A DNA stretch of 64,000 bases from an uncultured Oscillospiraceae bacterium (GCA_934512135.1 CAKSWT010000006.1:62001-126000), one strand, 5' to 3'; positions 44,084 to 52,898 are shown, counted from the first letter of the stretch. Numbers and translations: made by a program. The notes: a model not told the origin generated them from the sequence alone.

Positions 44084-46639
44084 TTATCCATCCCCCTGGG
44101 GTGTCACTTCCGTATCCGTCTCCCCCTGGTGCGAAGGGCTGGGACTGGGACTGGGGCTGGGACTGGGACTGGCCGAGGGACTTGGCGTAGGGTCCGTCTC
44201 CACACTTCCGCCGGTGCTTTGACCGCTGGCGCTTTGGCTGCTTCTGCGGCTGTCGGAGCTGCCGGAGCCATGGTATGGACAATTCTCATTGATGGGATCC
44301 AGCGTGCCGGCACAGCGGGGCACCGTATAGCCCGCCTGCTTGGCCAGATAACCCACACAATACTGCTGGTCCAGTACGGCAATACCCGCAATGGGGAACT
44401 GCCGTGCGTAATTCAGCATTCCATATTTCTGCACGTTGCTGCTGGGGCAGGTGTCCGTGGCCAAATGATAGCTGTCGTCTGTGTGGCAGAGCTCCGCCTC
44501 CACATGCATATTGCAGTACTCCGTGGGCACATCCTCTGCTGCCAGCTGCACCGTAATGGTCCGGTCTCCCCGGACGTCCTTTTCACACCAGCCTGTGGGC
44601 AGCAGTCCGCTGTCCTGGCAGACCTCCACCTCAATTACATCCGTAGGCCGATTGAAGCCGGGATCGGTTTCGCCCTGGCTGACCCTGCTCATCACCTGAT
44701 TCCAGAGCACCGCCGCCGGGTTGTTGATATTCTCATCCGCCAGAACCACCTCCTGGGGATCGTCATAGCCGCACCAGACCACCGCCGTGTGGTTGGGCGT
44801 GTAGCCCGCAAACCAGCGGTCCTTGTCGTCGCTGGTGGTACCGGTCTTTCCGGCCACGCTCATGCCCTCAATCTGGGCCTCGGTGCCGGTGCCGCTCTTG
44901 ACGGTCTCCTCCATCATATAGGTGAGGTAATAGGCCGCCTTCTGGCTCAGCACCGTGCGGGAGTTTTGGGTGTTGTCCAGCACCAGATTTCCTTCGCTGT
45001 CAAGAACCTTGGTGTAGGTCCGGGCCTCCCGGTAGGTGCCCCCATCGGCCACCGCCGCATAGGCCGCCGTCAGATCCCGAACGGTGACCCCTCGGACCAT
45101 GCCGCCCAGCGCCAGGGACCAGAGGCTTTTATCGGTATATTCCACCCCGTTGAGCTCATAATCTTCTACCAGAGTATCCAGTCCCATCTGATTGACCGCA
45201 TAGTCGTAGGCATAGTCCACAGACAGGTCATCCAGCACCTTCACCGCCACGGTATTGCTGGAGCGCATCATGGCATCCGTAATATTGGTCAGGCCATGAT
45301 ACACATTGTCCTCATTCTTGGGCCAGGGCTGTGCGCCAAAGGAATAGGGTGTATCATCATACACGGTAGCGGGGGTAATCAGCCCCGTATTCAGGGCCGG
45401 TCCATAAACCGCAATGGGCTTGATGGTAGAGCCGGGAGACAGCAGACTCTGGGTGGCACGGCTCAGGGTCAGGCTGCCGGGCTTCTCTCCCACGCCGCCG
45501 ACAATGGCCGAGATGTCACCAGTATCGTTGTCAATCACCACAATGGCCGACTGCATCTGCTGATAGGTGCTGTCTGTGGCCGGAATGTTGTCCAGATTCT
45601 CGTAGACATCCTCCGCCGCGGACTGGATATTCACGTCAATGGTGGAGTAGATCTGGTAGCCGCCGCCGAGAATCATCTGGTTGATGACCTCGGTGTCGTA
45701 GCCGGTGGCGTCAGCCAGGTCGTTGACCACGTCCCGGATTACCTGATCCACAAAGTAGGAATAATAAGAGGAGTTATCCTGATACTCTGCGTCACCGGAG
45801 GCATACTCAAAGACCAGCTCCTCCGATATGGCGGACTGATATTCCGCCTGGGAGATATAGCCCTGGTCCAACATCTGCCCCAGAATAATCTCCTGGCGCT
45901 GCTTATTGCGCTCCTTACAGCGGTCGCTGATATAGGGGTCATACAGAGAGGGGTTGTTGGTAATGGCAATGAGGCTGGCACACTGGGCCAGGTCCAGCTG
46001 GGACACGTCCTTGGCAAAGTAGGTGTAGGACGCCGTCCGCACGCCGTAGGCCTGCTCGCCCAGGTAGATGGTATTCAGATACCACTCCAGAATTTCTTCT
46101 TTGCTATACTGCTTCTCCATGGCCAAGGCGCGGAAAATCTCCACCAGCTTTCGCCGGACGGTAATCTCATCATCGCTGGTCAGGTTCTTTACCAGCTGCT
46201 GGGTCAGCGTAGACGCGCCGAAGGTGCTGTGGGAGCCCATAAACAGGTTCATGCCGGCCCGCATGGTACGAAGCCAGTCCACGCCATGATGCTCCAAGAA
46301 CCGCTTATCCTCGATGGCAATGGTGGCGTAAACCAGATTGTCCGGGATTTCATTGTAAGAGGCCCAAATCCGGTTTTCGTTGCCGTAGAGATTTTGCAGC
46401 GTTTCGTACTGGCCGGTCTCTTTGTTCTCATAATAGATGACCGAGGTCTGGTTCAGCTTAAAGCCGTCCAGAGAGAACGTCACCTGGGGCATCAGATAGT
46501 TTCTGAGATAGGCGGTGAAAATGCACACAAAGATAATCATACTGATTACAAACACCAGTAAGATCGTTCCCACAGCCTTGCCAAAGTGGGCAAAAAACCG
46601 CTGGGCATAGCCGCTGCTTTTTCTCTTTTCATTTCCCAT
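44084..46639 (-). CDS. Class A penicillin-binding protein (PBP1A-like)
   Basis: About 851 residues. A short cytoplasmic head and one membrane helix (about 22-45) precede the GT51 glycosyltransferase (AIEDKRFLEHHGVDWL, GASTLTQQLVKNL). The transpeptidase follows, with active-site motif SPGSTIKP, an SSN-type motif in MRSSNTVA, and KTGTTSDDKD. The last 45 residues contain repeated Ser-Pro pairs, encoded by a short tandem DNA repeat. It polymerises and crosslinks peptidoglycan. The ATG at 46639 is preferred to a GTG lying within the Shine-Dalgarno site. Confidence 0.95.
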   Translation of the reverse strand: MGNEKRKSSGYAQRFFAHFGKAVGTILLVFVISMIIFVCIFTAYLRNYLMPQVTFSLDGFKLNQTSVIYYENKETGQYETLQNLYGNENRIWASYNEIPDNLVYATIAIEDKRFLEHHGVDWLRTMRAGMNLFMGSHSTFGASTLTQQLVKNLTSDDEITVRRKLVEIFRALAMEKQYSKEEILEWYLNTIYLGEQAYGVRTASYTYFAKDVSQLDLAQCASLIAITNNPSLYDPYISDRCKERNKQRQEIILGQMLDQGYISQAEYQSAISEELVFEYASGDAEYQDNSSYYSYFVDQVIRDVVNDLADATGYDTEVINQMILGGGYQIYSTIDVNIQSAAEDVYENLDNIPATDSTYQQMQSAIVVIDNDTGDISAIVGGVGEKPGSLTLSRATQSLLSPGSTIKPIAVYGPALNTGLITPATVYDDTPYSFGAQPWPKNEDNVYHGLTNITDAMMRSSNTVAVKVLDDLSVDYAYDYAVNQMGLDTLVEDYELNGVEYTDKSLWSLALGGMVRGVTVRDLTAAYAAVADGGTYREARTYTKVLDSEGNLVLDNTQNSRTVLSQKAAYYLTYMMEETVKSGTGTEAQIEGMSVAGKTGTTSDDKDRWFAGYTPNHTAVVWCGYDDPQEVVLADENINNPAAVLWNQVMSRVSQGETDPGFNRPTDVIEVEVCQDSGLLPTGWCEKDVRGDRTITVQLAAEDVPTEYCNMHVEAELCHTDDSYHLATDTCPSSNVQKYGMLNYARQFPIAGIAVLDQQYCVGYLAKQAGYTVPRCAGTLDPINENCPYHGSGSSDSRRSSQSASGQSTGGSVETDPTPSPSASPSPSPSPSPSPSHQGETDTEVTPQGDG
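44137..44173 (-). repeat. Hexanucleotide tandem repeat encoding Ser-Pro pairs
   Basis: About six units of a GGGACT-like hexamer lie in frame inside the PBP tail. Because the unit is six bases, copy-number slippage would lengthen or shorten the tail without a frameshift. Confidence 0.8.
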
Positions 46640-46943
46640 ATTTAGGAGCACCTCCGGGTATATATCGTCATTAGGGCGCAGAATTTCAATTTACAATATA
46701 TTATATCACACCATGTCAATGTAAACTTCCCCTGGAGGAAAGTTTTTTTCCAAGATATTGCGTCGAAGAACACAAATTTTTCCGCAATATCTTCCCCGTA
46801 TTTGTGAGATACTACAACCAAAACGGCTCATTACGGGGAAAGTTTTTTGAAAACTCAAAAATTAGTACTTGATTTTCCGGCCCGTTGGCATTACTATATC
46901 CTCAGAATCAATCATCCACATTATGATTCTGGAAGGAGATTCT
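46640..46943. other. Divergent intergenic region between the PBP and DUF1292 genes
   Basis: AT-rich, about 300 bases. It holds a perfect 11-bp inverted repeat (AAGATATTGCG at 46752-46762 with CGCAATATCTT at 46783-46793). Two similar GAAAGTTTTTT stretches lie near 46739 and 46838. The plus-strand promoter for DUF1292 is listed separately. On the minus strand TATAAT-like sequence near 46695 may serve the PBP gene. No ORF is credible. Confidence 0.55.
46869..46897 (+). promoter_or_regulatory. Promoter of the DUF1292 gene
   Basis: TTGATT and TACTAT are spaced by 17 bases, 46 bases upstream of the start. Confidence 0.5.
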
Positions 46944-47255
46944 ATGATGAGCGATTACGGCGACAGCATTATCTCCATCAGCGACGAGGACGGCAACGAT
47001 TTCGAGCTGTTGGTACTGGATGAGGCGGATATGAACGGCGTTCATTATCTGGCCCTGACCGAGTCCCAGACCCCTGAGGACGAGGCCAATGTGGAAGTCA
47101 TTATTCTAAAAGTCATCACCGACGAGGCCACCGGAGAGGAGCTTCTGTCCACCGTTGACACTGAGGACGAGCTGGAGGCAATCTATCAGATCTTTGAAGA
47201 TCAGATGTTCTCCGAGGACGACGAGCCGGAGGATGACGCGGACGATGTAGAATAA
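46944..47255 (+). CDS. DUF1292 family acidic protein (YrzB-like)
   Basis: A 103-residue, strongly acidic protein with the DUF1292 pattern: ISISDEDGNDFELLVLDEAD, then YLALTES and EVIILKV. The C-terminus is almost all Asp/Glu. The family is widespread in Firmicutes with unknown function. AAGGAG lies five bases before the first of two adjacent ATG codons. A 6S RNA gene starts right after the stop. Confidence 0.82.
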   Translation: MMSDYGDSIISISDEDGNDFELLVLDEADMNGVHYLALTESQTPEDEANVEVIILKVITDEATGEELLSTVDTEDELEAIYQIFEDQMFSEDDEPEDDADDVE

Positions 47256-47257
47256 AA

Positions 47258-47455
47258 ATTCCCTGCTTGGTGCGTGAAGGACCCTGTTAAACCCACATTA
47301 TAACCCTGGGATGCTGGACTCTCACTGTTTTTTGCAGGCCTCCTGCCGAACTTGTTCGCAGATGTTGGAAGCAGTGTGAACCGTGAGGAGGCAACCCACC
47401 TGCCCGAAACGTGCAGGTTATAATTGGGTCCACACGGCCAAAGCGGGGAATTTTT
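47258..47455 (+). ncRNA. ssrS: 6S RNA
   Basis: About 195 bases without coding potential. The 5' end (AATTCCCTGCTTGG, GCGTG) pairs with the 3' end (CACACGGCCAAAGCGGGGAATT), leaving a central open region and a T5 tail. This is the closed-ends, central-bubble layout of 6S RNA, which binds sigma-A RNA polymerase by mimicking an open promoter. The position between DUF1292 and a downstream gene and the length fit. Exact ends are approximate. Confidence 0.75.
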
Positions 47456-47544
47456 CTATCTTTTTGCGGTTTCCCTTGAAACCAACCAGCTTTTGCTATA
47501 TAATAGCGTTTGTTTAAATTGCACACGAGAGGAATGAACCTATC

Positions 47545-49089
47545 ATGAGCGCATCCAGAGAAAAACGACTGCGCCGCGAGCTGCGCGATGCCGAGGCCAA
47601 CAGCGACACCGTCAAGAAGGTCAAAAAGGCCCGTAAGCCCATGACCGAGCTGAAAAAGAAAAAAATCCGCAGTGCGGTGGGGACCACTATCGGAATTCTT
47701 GTGGTTCTGGCCTTCGCCCTGCTGATTTTCGTCAACAGCGGCGTCCTCCAGAAAAACGCCACCGCCCTGACCGTGGGCTCCCACAAGCTCACCCCGGCAG
47801 AGTTCAACTATTTTTATCAGGATACATACAGCCAGTTGAAGAGCACCTACACCTCCTACGGCTACTGGAACTACATGGTGGATACCTCAAAGCCGGTTGA
47901 GTCCCAGGAATGCGCCATGGGTGAGGAGGGCTCCACCTGGGGCGACTACATCCGTTCCAGCGCCATCTCCTCCGCCGTTCAGATCTATTCCCTGTACGAC
48001 GCCGCCCAGGAGGCCGGATACACCCTCGCCGAGGAGGCTCAGTCCAGCCTGGACAGTATCCCCGACAGTGTCGCCTCCTATGCCAAGCAGAACGGCTTTA
48101 AGGACGCCGACGCATATCTGGAGGATTACTATGGCAAGGGTTCCACCCTGGAGGGCTATGTGAACTATCTCACCCTTCAGCAGTACGCCTCCGGCTACTC
48201 CAAGGAGAAGTCCGACAGCTTCACCTACACGGATGAGGAGCTGCGTACCTATTATAATGACAACAAGCAGGACTTTGACAAGGTCACCTACCGGGTGTTC
48301 AACGTCAAAACCGAAAACGATGATGCGGATGCCGCCAAGGCCACCGCTGACGCCATGGCCGCCGAGCTGGACAGCACGGAAAAGAGCTTCGCCGACGCCG
48401 CATACAAGTATGCGCCTGACGACAGCAAGGAGTCCTATGAGGACGAATCCTACACCCTCCGCTCCAACTCCGGCTACAGCGCCGTCAGCTCCGACTATGC
48501 CGACTGGCTGTTTGCCGACGGCCGCACCGCCGGAGAGTCTGAAGTGGTTGCCACCTCCTCCGGCTATGCCGTGGTCATGTTTGTCTCCCGCGACAACAAC
48601 GAGTATAACACCGTCAATGTCCGGCACATCCTGGTGAAGGTGGGCACCTCCGGCGAGGACAGCAGCTCCACCGATGCCGATTGGGCGGAGTGCAAATCCA
48701 AGATCGACGAAATCAACGAGGAATGGGAAGCCTCCGATAAAACTGAGGAGACCTTCGGCTCCATGGCCACGGAGAAATCCGAGGACACCGGATCTGCCAG
48801 CAACGGAGGCCTCATTGAGGACATCTATAAGGGCCAGATGGTTCAGGAATTCAATGACTGGTGCTTTGCCGACGGCAGAAAGGTCGGAGACTACGGCATC
48901 GTCAAGAGCACCTACGGCTATCATCTGATTTATTTCAGCGGCTTCGGTGACGAATACTGGAAGACCCTGGCCGACACCTCCAAGCGCAATGCAGATTACA
49001 CTGCCTGGTACGAGGACTACAGCGCCAGCTACCAGGGCAAGAAGAACGGCTTCGGTATGCTGTTCACCCACAAGGCACTGGCCGCTTGA
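47545..49089 (+). CDS. Membrane-anchored peptidyl-prolyl isomerase/foldase (SurA/PrsA-like)
   Basis: A 514-residue protein with a Lys/Arg-rich head, one transmembrane helix (about 45-68) and a long extracellular part. A SurA_N-like helical region is followed by two parvulin-type segments. The better one contains VRHILVKVG near residue 355 and GYHLIYFSG near 455; the first is degenerate. It probably folds exported proteins at the membrane surface. It lacks the lipobox of classical PrsA. Confidence 0.82.
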   Translation: MSASREKRLRRELRDAEANSDTVKKVKKARKPMTELKKKKIRSAVGTTIGILVVLAFALLIFVNSGVLQKNATALTVGSHKLTPAEFNYFYQDTYSQLKSTYTSYGYWNYMVDTSKPVESQECAMGEEGSTWGDYIRSSAISSAVQIYSLYDAAQEAGYTLAEEAQSSLDSIPDSVASYAKQNGFKDADAYLEDYYGKGSTLEGYVNYLTLQQYASGYSKEKSDSFTYTDEELRTYYNDNKQDFDKVTYRVFNVKTENDDADAAKATADAMAAELDSTEKSFADAAYKYAPDDSKESYEDESYTLRSNSGYSAVSSDYADWLFADGRTAGESEVVATSSGYAVVMFVSRDNNEYNTVNVRHILVKVGTSGEDSSSTDADWAECKSKIDEINEEWEASDKTEETFGSMATEKSEDTGSASNGGLIEDIYKGQMVQEFNDWCFADGRKVGDYGIVKSTYGYHLIYFSGFGDEYWKTLADTSKRNADYTAWYEDYSASYQGKKNGFGMLFTHKALAA

Positions 49090-49107
49090 GACGGTAAGTT
49101 AGGCTGT

Positions 49108-49140
49108 GCTCCCCCGGAGATTTCTCCGGGGGAGCTTCTT
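49108..49140 (+). terminator. Terminator after the foldase gene
   Basis: A perfect 13-bp stem (49108-49120 / 49123-49135) is followed by TTCTTT. Confidence 0.85.
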
Positions 49141-49201
49141 TCCCGGCACACCGGTATAAAAGCATCCCTTCTGTGCAACAATGACACAGGAGGGATGCTT
49201 T

Positions 49202-49558
49202 GTGGAAACGTCATGGAAATACGCCGTCAGCGGTGCTGCCGCAGGAGCCGCCAACGGTCTGTTTGGAGCCGGCGGCGGGATGATTTTGGTTCCCCTGCTC
49301 ACCCGCTGGGCCGGTTTGGAGGATCGAGACGCCTTCGCCACCTCCATCAGTATCATCGCTCCCATGTGCCTGGTCTCCATGGCGGTATACTGGCATCAGG
49401 GAAGCCTTGCAATCATGGAAGCACTTCCCTATCTGGCAGGGGGCTTCCTCGGAGGGCTGCTGGGAGGCGTGCTCTTTCGCCGCATTCCAACCAAGCTGCT
49501 CCATCGGGCTCTGGGGCTTCTCATTGTCTACGGCGGGGTCCGGTTGCTGCTGTGGTAG
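49202..49558 (+). CDS. TSUP-family (TauE/SafE) half-transporter, N-terminal type
   Basis: A 118-residue membrane protein with about four helices. GLFGAGGGMILVPLL near residue 20 is the first-half signature of TSUP sulfite/organosulfur exporters, which normally have two such halves in one chain. GTG 49202 follows GGAGGG by seven bases. Its stop overlaps the start of the second half-gene by 7 bases, so the two products probably form one transporter. Confidence 0.8.
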   Translation: METSWKYAVSGAAAGAANGLFGAGGGMILVPLLTRWAGLEDRDAFATSISIIAPMCLVSMAVYWHQGSLAIMEALPYLAGGFLGGLLGGVLFRRIPTKLLHRALGLLIVYGGVRLLLW

Positions 49559-49911
49559 CCCTTGGCCTTGCCGTCCTGGCCGGACTGGTCTCCGGGGTGA
49601 TCTCCGGCTTTGGCATTGGCGGCGGCACCATTTTAATGGTGTATCTCACAGCCCTGGCACACATGCCCCAACACACCGCCCAGGGAATCAACCTGATTTA
49701 TTTCCTTCCAACCGCTGCCGCGGCCCTGATTCTCCACAGTAAAAACCACTATGTGGTCTGGAAGGCAGTGCTTCCCGCGGCACTTTGCGGCTGCGCCACT
49801 GCAGCCCTGCTGAGCTTCGTCGCCATGGATATGGACCTGGACCTGCTAAAGCGGCTGTTTGGTGGCTTTCTGCTGGCCACCGGCTTATGGGAGCTGTTTA
49901 AAAAAGTCTGA
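49552..49911 (+). CDS. TSUP-family half-transporter, C-terminal type
   Basis: A 119-residue membrane protein with the matching half signature GFGIGGGTILMVYL near residue 20 and about four helices. The GTG start overlaps the end of the first half-gene. The split arrangement is seen in several Firmicutes and is unlikely to be a frameshift, since each half has a complete four-helix plan. Confidence 0.8.
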   Translation: MVALGLAVLAGLVSGVISGFGIGGGTILMVYLTALAHMPQHTAQGINLIYFLPTAAAALILHSKNHYVVWKAVLPAALCGCATAALLSFVAMDMDLDLLKRLFGGFLLATGLWELFKKV

Positions 49912-49927
49912 CGAAATACCTCCCGGC

Positions 49928-50338
49928 TTAGCTTAGGAATCGAAGATATCCTTCCAGGATCAGGGACGCCGCCACGGCGTCCACATTCTTTTTATGCTTC
50001 TTCATCTTTTTCCCGCTGGCAGAGAGGATATTGTGGGCCTCCACGGTGGTGCGCCGTTCATCCCAAAGCACCACTTCCATGCCCGTTTTCTCCTGCAGCA
50101 GGGCAGCAAACTCCCGGTAAAGCGCCGCCCTGGGCCCCTCTGTGCCGTCCATATTTTTGGGAAATCCCATCACCAGCCGCTCCGGCTTATGCTCTGCCAC
50201 CAGCTCTGCTACCCGTTCCGCCGCCTTTTCCCGGTTCCATTCTGCAATCACCGCAGTAAAGCCCACGATCATCCCGGTGGCATCGGAAATCGCCACTCCC
50301 GTTCTTGCGTCGCCGTAGTCCAGCGCCATCACTTTCAT
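49928..50338 (-). CDS. yqgF: YqgF/RuvX family nuclease (putative pre-16S rRNA nuclease)
   Basis: A 136-residue RNase H-fold protein: MALDYGDARTGVAISD at the start, LVMGFPKNMDGTEG near 66, LWDERRTT near 95 and DAVAASLIL near 122 carry the family's acidic residues. Family members mature the 5' end of 16S rRNA or act as Holliday junction resolvases. The ATG at 50338 follows AAGGAGGG; the longer frame adds 11 atypical residues. It is convergent with the TSUP pair. Confidence 0.9.
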   Translation of the reverse strand: MKVMALDYGDARTGVAISDATGMIVGFTAVIAEWNREKAAERVAELVAEHKPERLVMGFPKNMDGTEGPRAALYREFAALLQEKTGMEVVLWDERRTTVEAHNILSASGKKMKKHKKNVDAVAASLILEGYLRFLS

Positions 50339-50438
50339 AAGATCCCTCCTTGTTTCCCTGAAGTATACCATATTTCCCCCGCCGGCGCAACCAAGGCAAA
50401 TTCCCTGGAATTTCGGCGATTTTTTCTTGTTTTTCTCC

Positions 50439-50467
50439 TTGACCTGGCCCCCAAATTGTGCTAGAAT
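50439..50467 (+). promoter_or_regulatory. Promoter of the rpmG-secE-nusG operon
   Basis: TTGACC and TAGAAT are spaced by 17 bases, 120 bases before rpmG. Confidence 0.7.
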
Positions 50468-50587
50468 ATTTCTACCTGTGAATTCGGGCTAATTTTGTAT
50501 GCCCGCTTTCAGCTGTGCCGGCCCAAAGGGCCACTCAAATTTTTCTGAGCACAGTGATACAGGGAGGCAATATAAGGAGGTGCCGAA

Positions 50588-50737
50588 ATGCGCGTTAAAG
50601 TGACTCTGAGATGCAACGAGTGCAAGCAGCGGAACTACAACACCATGAAGAACAAGAAGAATGACCCCGACCGTCTCGAAATGAAGAAGTACTGCAGATT
50701 CTGCAGAAAGCACACTGTGCACACCGAGACTAAGTAA
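50588..50737 (+). CDS. rpmG: 50S ribosomal protein L33
   Basis: A 49-residue protein that retains both zinc-binding CxxC pairs (CNECKQRNY and CRFCRKH), the C+ form of L33. AAGGAGG precedes the ATG. It stands 15 bases upstream of secE in the usual rpmG-secE-nusG order. Confidence 0.96.
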   Translation: MRVKVTLRCNECKQRNYNTMKNKKNDPDRLEMKKYCRFCRKHTVHTETK

Positions 50738-50752
50738 TGGAGGCTACCACGA

Positions 50753-50992
50753 ATGGCAGACGCTAAGAAACAGGAAAAAGAAGGCTTTTTCCGTCGGACG
50801 GGTCATCGGATCAGCAAGTGGTTCCGGGAAATGAAATCCGAGCTGAAAAAGGTCATCTGGCCCACGAAAAAGCAGGTCATCCAGAACACCCTGGTGGTTC
50901 TTCTCTGCGTGTTGGTGGTAGGCGTGTTCATTTGGATCTTCGATGCTGTGGGTACGCTCCTTGTGAAGTGGCTCATCGGCCTCTTCAACTAA
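50753..50992 (+). CDS. secE: Preprotein translocase subunit SecE
   Basis: A 79-residue single-span SecE. The amphipathic region FREMKSELKKVIWPTKKQ precedes one transmembrane helix (about 46-70). It stabilises SecY in the secretion channel. nusG follows 12 bases later. Confidence 0.96.
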   Translation: MADAKKQEKEGFFRRTGHRISKWFREMKSELKKVIWPTKKQVIQNTLVVLLCVLVVGVFIWIFDAVGTLLVKWLIGLFN

Positions 50993-51004
50993 GCAGGTGA
51001 CAAC

Positions 51005-51547
51005 ATGGCTGAAGATGCAAAGTGGTATGTGGTGCATACCTATTCCGCCTACGAAAACACCGTAAAGGCTACCATTGAGAAAAGCGTCGAAAACCGTCAT
51101 TTGGAGAATCTGATTCGCGAGGTGCTCATCCCCATGGAAACCGTCACCGAGGTTACCGATTCCGGTACCAAAACGGTGGAACGGAAGGTCTACCCCGGCT
51201 ATGTGCTGGTAAAGATGGTTATGACCGATGAGGCCTGGTATATCATCAATTCTGTCCGCGGTGTGACCGGTTTTGTCGGCGCCGATGCTGACGCTAAGCC
51301 CATGATTCGTGCAATCCCCCTCTCCGACGAGGAGGTTCAGCAGCTGGGCATCGAAAAGCATATGATCGAAGTGTCCTATGCTGTGGGCGATCATGTCCGC
51401 ATTCTTGACGGTCCCCTTACCAGCTTCACCGGCGTGGTGGACGAGCTGGACGTCGAGAACAATTCCGTCCGTGTGGTGGTATCCATGTTCGGACGGGAAA
51501 CCCCGGTCGAGTTGGAGCTCGATCAGGTAGAGCTGGTTCAGGAATAA
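51005..51547 (+). CDS. nusG: Transcription termination/antitermination protein NusG
   Basis: A 180-residue protein. The NGN domain starts KWYVVHTYSAYENTVK and contains PGYVLVKMVM and VRGVTGFVG. The KOW domain (VGDHVRILDGPLTSFTGVV) ends the protein. It binds RNA polymerase and couples transcription with translation. The gene order with secE and rplK is standard. Confidence 0.97.
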   Translation: MAEDAKWYVVHTYSAYENTVKATIEKSVENRHLENLIREVLIPMETVTEVTDSGTKTVERKVYPGYVLVKMVMTDEAWYIINSVRGVTGFVGADADAKPMIRAIPLSDEEVQQLGIEKHMIEVSYAVGDHVRILDGPLTSFTGVVDELDVENNSVRVVVSMFGRETPVELELDQVELVQE

Positions 51548-51581
51548 CCGGCATTCCCCCCGGTCATGGTTGGGCCGGGAC

Positions 51582-51630
51582 GTGGGAGGGGCCTTGTGCT
51601 CCGCCAAATATACGCTCTGCGTATCACCAC
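51582..51630 (+). promoter_or_regulatory. GTGGGAGG...ACCAC leader element before rplK
   Basis: GTGG can pair with CCAC across an inner ATACGC/GCGTAT hairpin. A similar GTGGGAGG...ACCAC element precedes rplA. The duplication before the two genes of the L11-L1 pair fits an autoregulatory L1 binding site, but this is inference. Confidence 0.45.
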
Positions 51631-51652
51631 ATTTTTTCAGGAGGTGCTTTTC

Positions 51653-52078
51653 ATGGCACAGAAAGTAACAGGTTATATCAGACTGCAGATCAACGCCGCT
51701 AAGGCTACCGCTTCTCCTCCTGTTGGCCCCGCTCTCGGCCAGCACGGCGTGAACATTTCTCAGTTTATCAAAGAATTCAACGAGCGCACCAAGGATCAGG
51801 TCGGTTTTAAAATCCCCGTCGTGATCACCGTGTATGCAGACCGCAGCTTCACCTTCATCACCAAGACTCCCCCGACCGCTACCCTCATTATGAAGGCTGC
51901 CGGCCTGGAGAAGGGCTCTGGCGAGCCCAACAAGAACAAGGTTGCATCCATCACCAAGGATCAGCTGAAGGAGATCGCTGAGAAGAAGATGCCCGACCTG
52001 AACGCCGCCTCCGTAGAGGCTGCGATGAGCATGGTCGCCGGCACCTGCCGCAGCATGGGCGTCACCATCGCCGACTGA
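51653..52078 (+). CDS. rplK: 50S ribosomal protein L11
   Basis: A 141-residue L11 with IRLQINAAKATASPPVGPALG at the start (given in part) and the RNA-binding C-terminal domain. It forms the GTPase-associated centre with 23S rRNA. AGGAGG precedes the ATG at 51653. Confidence 0.97.
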   Translation: MAQKVTGYIRLQINAAKATASPPVGPALGQHGVNISQFIKEFNERTKDQVGFKIPVVITVYADRSFTFITKTPPTATLIMKAAGLEKGSGEPNKNKVASITKDQLKEIAEKKMPDLNAASVEAAMSMVAGTCRSMGVTIAD

Positions 52079-52089
52079 TTTGAAACGAG

Positions 52090-52151
52090 GAGGTGCGCGC
52101 TGGATTCTCAGCGCACCTCATTAACGTGGGAGGATTTTTCCGACGAACCAC
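52090..52151 (+). promoter_or_regulatory. Hairpin and GTGGGAGG...ACCAC element before rplA
   Basis: A stem pairs GAGGTGCGC with GCGCACCTC (52090-52119). GTGGGAGG (52126) to ACCAC (52147-52151) then repeats the motif seen before rplK. It lies between rplK and rplA and may mediate L1 feedback control. Confidence 0.45.
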
Positions 52152-52169
52152 TATAAGGAGGATATTCAA

Positions 52170-52859
52170 TTGAAGAAAGGTAAAAACTATCAAGAGAGCG
52201 CCAAGCTGGTGGATCGCTCCGTGCAGTATGACGCTGCCGACGCATGCGCTCTGGTTATCAATACCGCAAAGGCTAAGTTCGACGAGACCGTAGAGGTCCA
52301 TATCCGTCTGGGCGTTGACTCCCGTCACGCTGACCAGCAGGTCCGTGGCTCCGTGGTGCTCCCCAACGGCACCGGCAAGACCCGCAGAGTTCTGGTCTTT
52401 GCCAAGGACGCAAAGGCTGACGCCGCCCGTGAGGCCGGCGCCGACTATGTAGGCGGCATGGACATGGTGGAGAAGATCCAGAAGGAGAACTTCTTCGACT
52501 ATGACGTGGTGGTCGCTACCCCCGACATGATGGGTATCGTTGGCCGTCTCGGTAAGGTGCTGGGCCCCAAGGGCCTGATGCCCTCCCCCAAGGCCGGTAC
52601 CGTTACTCCCGACGTGGCCAAGGCCATCGGCGAGATTAAGGCCGGTAAGATCGAGTACCGTCTCGACAAGACCAACATCATCCACTGCCCCATCGGCAAG
52701 GTTTCCTTCGGCCCCGAGAAGCTGTCTGAGAACTTCGACACCCTGATCGCCGCCATCATCAAGGCAAAGCCCGCCGCCGCTAAGGGCCAGTATATCAAGT
52801 CCTGCGTCCTGGCTTCCACCATGGGCCCCGGCATCAAGGTCAGCACCGCCAAGTATTAA
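52170..52859 (+). CDS. rplA: 50S ribosomal protein L1
   Basis: A 229-residue L1 containing HIRLGVDSRHADQQVRG and GPKGLMPSPKAGTVTPDV, its rRNA-contact loop, in short runs. Translation starts at TTG 52170, 8 bases after AAGGAGG; the next in-frame candidates would truncate the conserved KGKNY head. It builds the L1 stalk and represses its own operon in many bacteria. Confidence 0.96.
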   Translation: MKKGKNYQESAKLVDRSVQYDAADACALVINTAKAKFDETVEVHIRLGVDSRHADQQVRGSVVLPNGTGKTRRVLVFAKDAKADAAREAGADYVGGMDMVEKIQKENFFDYDVVVATPDMMGIVGRLGKVLGPKGLMPSPKAGTVTPDVAKAIGEIKAGKIEYRLDKTNIIHCPIGKVSFGPEKLSENFDTLIAAIIKAKPAAAKGQYIKSCVLASTMGPGIKVSTAKY

Positions 52860-52869
52860 GAAAAAGCAC

Positions 52870-52898
52870 TTGACATAGTGCCTGACATTTGATATAAT
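52870..52898 (+). promoter_or_regulatory. Promoter of rplJ-rplL
   Basis: Consensus TTGACA and TATAAT with a 17-base spacer, just upstream of the L10 leader. Confidence 0.9.

Noticed and set aside
44137..44173. Tandem repeat considered as a CRISPR-like array
   Set aside because: The unit is six bases, in frame inside the PBP tail, with no spacers.
43190..46561. Very long plus-strand open frame of 1123 codons opposite the PBP gene
   Set aside because: It is antisense to a clear class A PBP, lacks domains and a ribosome binding site, and reflects GC-rich codon bias in the real gene.
49202..49911. The two TSUP genes considered as one frameshifted gene
   Set aside because: Each half has its own start, Shine-Dalgarno or overlap coupling and a full set of helices.
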